Of a stretch of DNA of 12,508 nucleotides, positions 1-5,543 are shown piece after piece. The translations under genes and the position numbers were made by a program. This DNA comes from Chloroflexi bacterium RBG_13_51_52. GTDB lineage: Bacteria > Chloroflexota > Dehalococcoidia > Dehalococcoidales > RBG-16-60-22. Under the pieces are notes generated by a model. That model saw only the letters and a list, made by a program, of their open reading frames with translations, made no database searches and was not told the origin of the DNA. The stretch lies in assembly GCA_001796525.1 (NCBI GenBank), contig MGMT01000083.1, positions 1 to 12,508 of the forward strand, read 5' to 3'. Numbering within the stretch: position 1 is the stretch's first letter; every line of letters begins with the position of its first letter.

Positions 1-676
1 GTTTAGAGCCAGCCAGCATCGCCGGGTATTTCTGCCAGATTATCGGCTCCTCGAAATCGCTGGTGTCTTGGCCGTCCATGAATCCCATGACCACCTCGGT
101 CTTCACGAAGTAAGGCCGGATACAGGTGATAGCGATGCCCGTTTCCCGCCGCATTTCCCGCGCCAGACCCATGGTGAATCTCTCCACACCCGCCTTGGTG
201 ACGCCGTAGGCAATGTTCATGCGTATCTGGTGCGCCAGAATAGAGGAAACATTGATAATCATACCGCTCTTCTTCTCTATCATATGCGGCAGGACTACCT
301 TGGAGCAGAGGAAGGTGCCGTCCAGGTTGACGGAAAGAATCAGCCTCCAGCGACGGTAAGGCAGGTTGAGGAAGGAGTCCTGCGCGGTGACGCCGGCATT
401 GTTTACCAATACGTCAATCTTGCCGAATTTCTCCAGCGATTTATTGACGATATTGTTGACATCATCTTCTACGGTGATATCACCGCCGAGGGATAGTGTT
501 TTCCTTCCAAGAGCTTCTAACTCTTTGGCGGTCTCCGCCAGTTTGCCGTCATCGGTAACACGGTCGCATATAACGAGGTCGGCACCGGCTTCCGCCATAC
601 CCAGCGAGATTGATTTGCCCAATCCCTGTCTCGCGCCGGTTACCAGAACAACTTTGCCATTCAATGGAAGTGCCAT
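1..676 (-). CDS. Short-chain dehydrogenase/reductase (SDR), 3' end cut by window edge
   Basis: Classical SDR oxidoreductase expected to use NAD(P)(H). The 225 visible residues start at ATG (676-674), and the stop lies beyond the left edge. Seen in the translation: a Rossmann nucleotide-binding motif TGARQGLG at about residues 13-20, an acidic turn GGDIT at about 64-68, the structural NNAG motif at 92-95, Asn117 in LSVNLDG, the catalytic serine region INVSS at 141-145, and the YxxxK pair Tyr157/Lys161. The catalytic tetrad is therefore intact. A strong Shine-Dalgarno (AGGAGG on the minus strand, about 682-687) supports the start. It lies 34 bp downstream of another SDR gene in the same orientation, so it is probably the fifth gene of the crotonase-dehydrogenase-thiolase operon. 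The N-terminus resembles FabG and 3-hydroxyacyl or alcohol dehydrogenases, but the substrate cannot be told. Confidence 0.9.
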   Translation of the reverse strand, partial: MALPLNGKVVLVTGARQGLGKSISLGMAEAGADLVICDRVTDDGKLAETAKELEALGRKTLSLGGDITVEDDVNNIVNKSLEKFGKIDVLVNNAGVTAQDSFLNLPYRRWRLILSVNLDGTFLCSKVVLPHMIEKKSGMIINVSSILAHQIRMNIAYGVTKAGVERFTMGLAREMRRETGIAITCIRPYFVKTEVVMGFMDGQDTSDFEEPIIWQKYPAMLAGSK

Positions 677-710
677 TTTAAAGCCTCCTTTTTCAATATT
701 AACCTATCTT

Positions 711-1475
711 TTAGGTAAGCATACCGTAATCGAGCGGGAAGAGACCAGCGGTCTGGTTTTTAGCAGCGTCGGAAGCCAGGTAAAGAGCAATGGCTGCTAC
801 ATCGTCAGGCTCGCCGAAGCGCCCGATAACCGTCTGGCTTAACATCCTGTCGTTTATCCCCGGCATTTGCAAGAAGGGGTCGGACAGCCGACTGTGCACC
901 CAGGCGGGCGCAATGGAATTGACGCGGATATTCCATTTTCCCCATTCTTTAGCCATGACGCGGGTCATGTGCATGACCGCCGCTTTGCTGATGCAATAGA
1001 CGCCCAGCGTTTCTTCCGTCCTGATGCCCATGTAGGACGTGATATTAATAATGCTGCCTCCACCCTGCTCTTTCATAATGGGGGCAATCTGTTTGCACAG
1101 GAAGAAGGGCCCTTTGACATTAACGCTCATCACGTTATCCCACTGCCATTCCTCGACATCCGTGAGGGGCACCATGAAGCTGGAGCCGGAACTGTTGACG
1201 ACGATATCGATACGTCCGCACTCTTTCATGACGGCATCAACCAGGGCTTTGATAGTATCAAGTTTGCCAAGGTGCCCGGCTATCCCCAGGACTTTGCCTT
1301 TTGACTTGGCTGTGATTTCAGCCGCGGCTTTGTCCAGGTTTTCCTGCTTGCGGCTACTGATGACGACATCGGCGCCGGCAACGGAATAAGTCTCGGCGAT
1401 GGCTTTACCGATATCCCCGGCCCCGCCGATGACCAGGGCAACTTTGCCTTTCAAAGAAAATTGAGATATGTCCAT
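711..1475 (-). CDS. SDR family oxidoreductase with variant NSSG motif
   Basis: Complete 254-residue SDR, a usual length for the classical family. The Rossmann motif reads GGAGDIG (residues 17-23), where most members have TGxxxGIG. The Asp that usually follows beta-4 is replaced by a GHLG stretch (67-70), recalling the CHVG of DHRS4-type enzymes. The usual NNAG is NSSG (94-97). Catalytic positions are present: Asn119, Ser147 in NITS, Tyr160 and Lys164. The C-terminus (TAGLFPLDYGMLT) replaces the common TGQ...VDGG ending. The start has a clear Shine-Dalgarno (AAGGAG, six bases from ATG). It lies downstream of the thiolase gene across a 125-bp gap holding a palindromic repeat, and 34 bp upstream of a second SDR. 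It is an NAD(P)-dependent dehydrogenase or reductase of unknown substrate, probably acting on an alcohol, ketone or CoA intermediate of the operon's pathway. Confidence 0.92.
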   Translation of the reverse strand: MDISQFSLKGKVALVIGGAGDIGKAIAETYSVAGADVVISSRKQENLDKAAAEITAKSKGKVLGIAGHLGKLDTIKALVDAVMKECGRIDIVVNSSGSSFMVPLTDVEEWQWDNVMSVNVKGPFFLCKQIAPIMKEQGGGSIINITSYMGIRTEETLGVYCISKAAVMHMTRVMAKEWGKWNIRVNSIAPAWVHSRLSDPFLQMPGINDRMLSQTVIGRFGEPDDVAAIALYLASDAAKNQTAGLFPLDYGMLT

Positions 1476-1508
1476 GCATTACTCCTTATTTTCTATACTT
1501 TTTTATAT

Positions 1509-1591
1509 GTCATTGCGAGGCCGAAGGCCGTAGCAATCTCTATCATCGACTTAATTCTAATCAGTGATTGCCACGCTTCGCTCGCAATGAC
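1509..1591. repeat. Palindromic interspersed repeat (REP/MITE-like)
   Basis: An 11-bp perfect inverted repeat, GTCATTGCGAG (1509-1519) and CTCGCAATGAC (1581-1591), bounds the element. Inside it, weaker complementarity continues: CGAAG and GCAAT on the left arm match CTTCG and ATTGC on the right arm. The central loop of roughly 25 bases is AT-rich. The right arm, read on the minus strand, begins GTCATTGCGAGCGAAGCG. From memory this is a word recurring as an intergenic repeat in many environmental bacterial genomes, including Chloroflexota and deltaproteobacterial assemblies. It sits between two co-directional operon genes and could fold as a hairpin in the transcript. No T-tract follows it, so it does not look like an intrinsic terminator. 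No transposase is nearby. Confidence 0.75.
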
Positions 1592-1600
1592 AATTATTTC

Positions 1601-2818
1601 TTATTCCACTTTAATAATACAGGCATCCGCCTGTGCCAGGCCACCGCAAATAGCGCCCATAGCATAACCGCCGCCCCGCCTTTGCATCTCGTACATCAGG
1701 TTCATGACAAGCCGGGCTCCGCTGGCGGTATTAGGATGCCCGATGGCGATAGCGCTGCCGTTGACGTTCATCTTTTCCCGCATTGCTTTATATTTACTCT
1801 TGTCATTATTGACGGCAACCATCATGGACACCAGGGGGACACAGGCGAAAGCCTCATTAATTTCCATGACAGTCATATCGTCAAAGGTCAGGTTGGCTTT
1901 ATTAAGAGCTTTCAGCATAGCATAGCCGGGTCCCTCCGGCATACGGCTGGCATTAAGCGCAATTGATACCGAGGTTACCACCGTGCCCAGCACCTTGAGA
2001 CCGAGTTCTTTCGCTCTCTTACGAGTCATCAGCAGGATAGCCGTGGCGCCGTCGTTCAGTCCGGGTGCATTGCCGGCGGTTATCATGCGGGTATTGTAAA
2101 TCGGTTTTAGTTTGGCAAGTCCCTCCATGGTCGTGCCGGGTCGATACTGCTCATCGACATCCAGCACCTTGGGATCGCCTTTAGGCTGCGGGATGGACAT
2201 AGGCATAATCTCATCCTTGAACTTGCCGGCTTCCCATGATTTACCATAGTTGGTATGGCTGCGGGCCGACCACTCGTCCATATCCTCACGGGTAAATTTA
2301 TATTCGTAAGCCACGTTGTCGCTATCGACGGAAACGGGGTTGAAGTCTTTATAGCCGAGGGCTACCAGAGGGTCCTCCATTTTAACATCCGCCAGACGGT
2401 GACCGCCGAAGCGGAGACCCCTTACCACCAGAGGAGACTGTCCGAAAGAAGCCGCACCGCCGGCAATGGCTACCTCTATTTCTCCGGCCGCCATTTCCAT
2501 AGCCGCCAGCTTCACTGCATGCATCGCAGAAACGCATGCCATGTCGAAGGAGACGGACACCGTCTCGTGGGGCAGTCCCGCTCTGATAAGCGACTGGCGG
2601 GCAGCGACGGGGGTATATGGGTCGCGGCAGGCGGATGTATCCCCCACGCCCCAGAAAACCTCGTTGATAACATCAGGTTTGACACCAGCCCTCTTAACAA
2701 CCTCACGCATCGGTATCGCGCCAAGTTCATAGTAATCAATGTTAGCGAGCGAGCCGCCGAACCTGCCGAATGGCGTCCTGGCTGCCGCCACGATTACAAC
2801 ATCTTTATCACTTGCCAT
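1601..2818 (-). CDS. Thiolase family protein (acetyl-CoA acyltransferase)
   Basis: A 405-residue thiolase, the usual length for degradative or biosynthetic thiolases. These cleave 3-ketoacyl-CoA with CoA to acetyl-CoA and a shortened acyl-CoA, or run the reverse condensation. The catalytic residues are visible: nucleophile Cys95 in DMACVSAMHA, the NEAFA motif at 321-325, His361 in IGHP, and the second cysteine Cys391 in CGGLAQA. The flanks deviate from common family motifs: SA instead of SG after Cys95, HPNTASGAR instead of HPLGASGAR, and CGGLAQA instead of CGGGGQG or similar. This may mean an unusual substrate or a separate subfamily. The ATG start has a purine-rich Shine-Dalgarno (AAGGAAGG). 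It follows the 3-hydroxyacyl-CoA dehydrogenase gene by 43 bp and completes a hydratase-dehydrogenase-thiolase set. Family assignment is very sure; chain-length specificity is not. Confidence 0.95.
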   Translation of the reverse strand: MASDKDVVIVAAARTPFGRFGGSLANIDYYELGAIPMREVVKRAGVKPDVINEVFWGVGDTSACRDPYTPVAARQSLIRAGLPHETVSVSFDMACVSAMHAVKLAAMEMAAGEIEVAIAGGAASFGQSPLVVRGLRFGGHRLADVKMEDPLVALGYKDFNPVSVDSDNVAYEYKFTREDMDEWSARSHTNYGKSWEAGKFKDEIMPMSIPQPKGDPKVLDVDEQYRPGTTMEGLAKLKPIYNTRMITAGNAPGLNDGATAILLMTRKRAKELGLKVLGTVVTSVSIALNASRMPEGPGYAMLKALNKANLTFDDMTVMEINEAFACVPLVSMMVAVNNDKSKYKAMREKMNVNGSAIAIGHPNTASGARLVMNLMYEMQRRGGGYAMGAICGGLAQADACIIKVE

Positions 2819-2861
2819 TTTTACCTTCCTTTTCTAATTGTGTATATATATTTCTGACATT

Positions 2862-3713
2862 TTATTTCTGGGTATAATCGTAAAAGCCGCGGCCGGTCTT
2901 GCGCCCGAGGTCGCCGGAGCGCACCATATTCTTTAAAAGCGGGGCGGGCATCAGCCTCTCGCCGAACTCTTCGTACATCGTCTCTAGTCCGTGCATAACA
3001 ACGTCGGCGCCGGCAAGGTCGCAAAGCTCCAGCGGGCCCATCGGATGGTTGAGGCATAGTTTTATAGCCTTATCTACCTCTTCCGGCTTGTTGCCGTCCA
3101 TAACGCAGTAGAAAGCCTCATTCATCAGCGCGTCAACAAGTCGTGAGACGATGAAACCGGCGTAGTCCCGAGCTTCGCAGGGTTCTTTACCGATTTTCTT
3201 CACGTATTCCTTGGAGGCTTCGAGGACAGCATCGGTGGTGTGCCTGCCCGGTATAACCTCCACCCCCTTCATCACCGGCACCGGGTTCATGAAATGTATC
3301 CCGATAACCCTCGCAGGATTTTTCGTAGAGGCGGCGATTTCGCCGATGGGAAGGGACGAGGTATTGGTAGCAAGAATAGCATCCGGCTTGCATATTTCAT
3401 CAAGCTGTTTAAATATATTTTTCTTTAAATCCAGTATTTCCGGCGCCGCCTCAATAACAAGGTCGGCATCTTTAGCGTCTTTCATATTTATTGTGGTCTT
3501 GATGCGGGCTAATACGGTAGCTTTATCGGCCTCTTTCATCGTTTCTTTTTTCACCATCCGGTCAAGGCTCTTCTCGATGGTTGCCATGCCCTTCTGTATA
3601 AACTCGTCCTTAATGTCGGACATCACCACGTCGTAGCCGGCCTGGGCGCTTACCTGGGCTATACCGTTGCCCATCGTCCCAGCTCCAATTACAAACACTT
3701 TTTTAATCGCCAC
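2862..3713 (-). CDS. hbd: 3-hydroxyacyl-CoA dehydrogenase (3-hydroxybutyryl-CoA dehydrogenase type)
   Basis: A 283-residue single-function enzyme that oxidises 3-hydroxyacyl-CoA to 3-ketoacyl-CoA with NAD(P), or the reverse. The N-terminal Rossmann domain starts with GAGTMGNG (about residues 10-17). NTSS at 117-120, catalytic His140 in HFMNP and Glu152 in the EVIPG segment are present. The C-terminal domain has the family HPMGPLEL segment and ends GRGFYDY. The family asparagine in the G-F-V-V-N-R motif is Ser190 here (GFIVSR), a departure at a position linked to the catalytic site. The start codon is GTG (3713-3711), supported by a strong Shine-Dalgarno AAGGAGG (plus-strand 3723-3729) and by the N-terminus fitting the family exactly. 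It lies 26 bp after the crotonase gene and 43 bp before the thiolase. The symbol is by family; four-carbon specificity is inferred from size and context. Confidence 0.93.
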   Translation of the reverse strand: MAIKKVFVIGAGTMGNGIAQVSAQAGYDVVMSDIKDEFIQKGMATIEKSLDRMVKKETMKEADKATVLARIKTTINMKDAKDADLVIEAAPEILDLKKNIFKQLDEICKPDAILATNTSSLPIGEIAASTKNPARVIGIHFMNPVPVMKGVEVIPGRHTTDAVLEASKEYVKKIGKEPCEARDYAGFIVSRLVDALMNEAFYCVMDGNKPEEVDKAIKLCLNHPMGPLELCDLAGADVVMHGLETMYEEFGERLMPAPLLKNMVRSGDLGRKTGRGFYDYTQK

Positions 3714-3739
3714 AGTAGTAAACCTCCTTAAGGTTGTTT

Positions 3740-4522
3740 TTACCTGTTCTTAAATACTGCTTTCCTTTTTTCCAGGAAGGCGTCCATGCCTTCTTTCCGG
3801 TCCTCGGTGGCAAAGCAGAGGGCATTGCATTTCGTCTCCATGTTAAGGCCGGAAGCCATATCCGTATCTATGCCGGTGTTGATTGCCATTTTAGCCATCG
3901 CCAGAATGGGCCCACTCTTACCGGCTAACTTTTTCGCCCATTCCATGGCTTCTTCCATCAGCTTTTCCGGGGGTACTACTTTATTAACGAGACCGAGGTT
4001 GAGAGCGGTAGCAGCGTCAATCATATCCCCAAGGTAAATCATTTCCTTGGCTTTAGCGGCGCCAATGAGGCGCGTGAGGCGCTGGGTCCCGCCGGCGCCG
4101 GGAATCAATCCCAGGTTTATCTCCGGCTGGCCGAAGCGCGCTTTCTCCGAGGCAATACGGAGGTCGCAGCACATGGAAAGCTCGCAGCCGCCGCCAAGGG
4201 CGTAGCCATGGATAGCGGCGATAGTGGGCTTGGTAAGCGCGTAAATGAAGTCGGAAGTTTTACGGATGGTTGCCATGAACTTCTGGATTTCCAGAGGGCC
4301 CATGTTCTGCATCTCGGCGACATCGGAACCGGCGCCAAAAGCTTTCTCGCCGGCACCGGTCAGGACAGCCACCCTTACCTCGGGGTCATTCTCGATGGAC
4401 TCGAAGACGTTATAGAGTTCGTTGTAGACGGTGCTATTGAGGGCGTTTAATTTATCCGGGCGGTTGAGAGTGACGACGCCGATGCCTTCTTTTTTCTCGT
4501 AAAGTAAAGTCGTGTAAGTCAC
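3740..4522 (-). CDS. Enoyl-CoA hydratase (crotonase family)
   Basis: A 260-residue crotonase-fold enzyme, likely adding water to trans-2-enoyl-CoA to give 3-hydroxyacyl-CoA. Both catalytic glutamates of true hydratases are present: Glu114 in GGGCELSM and Glu134 in FGQPEINLG. The oxyanion-hole segment FGAGSDVAEM (62-71) and the following GLIPGAGGTQRLTR stretch are also typical. The start chosen is GTG at 4522-4520. It has a good Shine-Dalgarno (AGGAG, plus-strand 4531-4535), gives the usual family length, and begins just before the first conserved strand. The open frame continues upstream to an ATG at 4624, but that ATG abuts the -10 of the likely promoter (4625-4654) and its extra 34 residues match nothing in the family. 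This is the first gene of the minus-strand operon, with a leader of about 95 nt. The exact acyl chain is unknown. Confidence 0.93.
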   Translation of the reverse strand: MTYTTLLYEKKEGIGVVTLNRPDKLNALNSTVYNELYNVFESIENDPEVRVAVLTGAGEKAFGAGSDVAEMQNMGPLEIQKFMATIRKTSDFIYALTKPTIAAIHGYALGGGCELSMCCDLRIASEKARFGQPEINLGLIPGAGGTQRLTRLIGAAKAKEMIYLGDMIDAATALNLGLVNKVVPPEKLMEEAMEWAKKLAGKSGPILAMAKMAINTGIDTDMASGLNMETKCNALCFATEDRKEGMDAFLEKRKAVFKNR

Positions 4523-4530
4523 AGTCTTAT

Positions 4531-4535
4531 CTCCT
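4531..4535 (-). promoter_or_regulatory. Shine-Dalgarno site fixing the crotonase start
   Basis: On the minus strand AGGAG lies eight bases before GTG 4522. It supports this start over the in-frame ATG at 4624, which has no comparable site and abuts the predicted -10 element. Confidence 0.75.
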
Positions 4536-4624
4536 CTCTGCTTGATTTGAACGTTCCAGATAGCGTACTCATTCCAGTTGACCGAGGTGATTGGGGTTCT
4601 GTTTGAGAAGAAAATTCCTCTCAT

Positions 4625-4654
4625 AGTTTAAGCTAACATGCGTGCGAGTGTCAA
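4625..4654 (-). promoter_or_regulatory. Promoter of the crotonase-dehydrogenase-thiolase-SDR operon
   Basis: On the minus strand a perfect -35 TTGACA (4654-4649) is followed after 18 bp by TAAACT (4630-4625), a 4-of-6 match to TATAAT. Transcription would begin near 4618, leaving about 95 nt of leader before GTG 4522. It faces away from the methyltransferase promoter at 4683-4711. Confidence 0.6.
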
Positions 4655-4682
4655 GGCGAAACTACTTTACCATACGCATGTT
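4635..4682. repeat. 9-bp inverted repeat in the divergent promoter region (possible operator)
   Basis: AACATGCGT (4635-4643) and ACGCATGTT (4674-4682) are perfect inverted copies separated by 30 bp. The left half lies between the -10 and -35 of the minus-strand promoter. The right half directly abuts the -35 of the plus-strand promoter. The placement suggests a regulator binding both halves, but no regulator gene is visible in the window and the role is inference. Confidence 0.4.
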
Positions 4683-4711
4683 TTGCCACCGGATTAATGG
4701 CATGATATAAT
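4683..4711 (+). promoter_or_regulatory. Near-consensus sigma-70 promoter of the methyltransferase gene
   Basis: TTGCCA (4683-4688), a 17-bp spacer and a perfect TATAAT (4706-4711) give 11 of 12 consensus bases with ideal spacing. Only ten bases separate the -10 from ATG 4722. Transcription should therefore start about 3-4 bases before the start codon, leaving no room for a Shine-Dalgarno. Confidence 0.8.
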
Positions 4712-4721
4712 TTGTTACTCT

Positions 4722-5453
4722 ATGAACGATTTCGCAATAATTGCTGCATACTACGACGAGTTATACGTAAAACCCGAGCAATATAAAATTGAAGCTGCCA
4801 AAGCTATGGCACTCATAGAAACCTATAAACTAAGCGGCGGTAATGAGTTACTCGATCTCGCCTGTGGCACAGGTGGCCATATAACATATTGGCACGACCA
4901 CTACTGCGTTACCGGACTGGACATAAGTCCAGAGATGTTGTCATATGCCATTCGTAAGTTTCCGGATGTCAAGTTCCATCGCGGTGATATGGTGGACTTT
5001 ACTATCAACCAGAAATTCGATGCTCTTGTATGTTTATACGGCTCAATCGGTTTCATACGCACACTAGAGAACTTGAAAAAGACGCTGATCACTTTCGCGG
5101 CGCATATGAATCCGGGCGGTGTGCTCTGTCTGACGCCATGGTCGACTCAAGAAGAGTTCAAACCTAAGATTGTCGTTGACGCTGTGAAACACCCAAACGT
5201 TCGCATTGCCCGCATGGAAAATGTTAAACTCAAAGCGCCGGGTCTAATCGTAGTAGATTTCCACCACCTGATAGGTCGCGACGGTGTAGTTACCTACAAT
5301 ACCCAGTCAATCGAAATCGGACTATTCTCACGGCAACAATATATCGATGCTATCGCTGGGGCTAAATTAGAGTTAATGGAGTATTATCAAGGTTCGGATA
5401 TACCTATGGGGGTCTTCGTAGCTCGCAAATCCTTGCAGGCTAAAAGGTCATAG
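4722..5453 (+). CDS. Class I SAM-dependent methyltransferase, DesVI/TylM1-like
   Basis: A 243-residue methyltransferase. SAM motif I is LLDLACGTGGH (about residues 43-53), followed by the acidic loop GLDISPEML. A GDMVDF segment precedes the FDALVCLYGSIGF strand, and FAAHMNPGGV and TPWSTQEEF come next. The order and wording of these blocks, including the N-terminal YYDELY, recall the DesVI/TylM1 group, which N,N-dimethylates amino-deoxysugars in macrolide pathways; that is similarity from memory, not a search. No sugar biosynthesis or glycosyltransferase genes are nearby, so the substrate is open and could be another amine or small metabolite. Four counted 60-base lines of this gene have 40-48% GC, against 58% in two tldD lines, hinting at separate ancestry. 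There is no Shine-Dalgarno before ATG, and the promoter placement predicts leaderless translation. It is monocistronic by position, since tldD has its own promoter. Confidence 0.88.
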   Translation: MNDFAIIAAYYDELYVKPEQYKIEAAKAMALIETYKLSGGNELLDLACGTGGHITYWHDHYCVTGLDISPEMLSYAIRKFPDVKFHRGDMVDFTINQKFDALVCLYGSIGFIRTLENLKKTLITFAAHMNPGGVLCLTPWSTQEEFKPKIVVDAVKHPNVRIARMENVKLKAPGLIVVDFHHLIGRDGVVTYNTQSIEIGLFSRQQYIDAIAGAKLELMEYYQGSDIPMGVFVARKSLQAKRS

Positions 5454-5468
5454 TCGCCGCCGATTAAA

Positions 5469-5497
5469 TTGACATTCCCTGCTGTGTTCGTTAAACT
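5469..5497 (+). promoter_or_regulatory. Promoter of the tldD operon
   Basis: A perfect -35 TTGACA (5469-5474) and TAAACT (5492-5497) are separated by 17 bp. Transcription would begin near 5504, with tldD ATG at 5544 preceded by a GAGG Shine-Dalgarno (5531-5534). The same TTGACA/TAAACT pair occurs in the crotonase operon promoter. Confidence 0.6.
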
Positions 5498-5543
5498 TTT
5501 CTTAACTGCCATAGAATGCCGTTTTTCATAGAGGTTTTTTAAT

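Noticed and set aside
867..1304. Plus-strand open frame across the SDR gene
   Set aside because: Antisense shadow of a complete SDR with intact catalytic motifs and Shine-Dalgarno.
1509..1591. Palindrome read as a terminator or as a CRISPR repeat unit
   Set aside because: There is no T-tract after the stem on either strand and only one unit, with no spacer-repeat periodicity.
4520..4624. ATG at 4624 as the crotonase start, giving a 294-residue protein
   Set aside because: It abuts the predicted -10 and lies upstream of the predicted transcription start, lacks a Shine-Dalgarno, and adds 34 residues foreign to the family. GTG 4522 fits length and Shine-Dalgarno.
4722..5453. Methyltransferase as part of a macrolide or antibiotic gene cluster
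   Set aside because: Neighbours are a CoA-metabolism operon and a protease operon; no deoxysugar, glycosyltransferase or polyketide genes are present.
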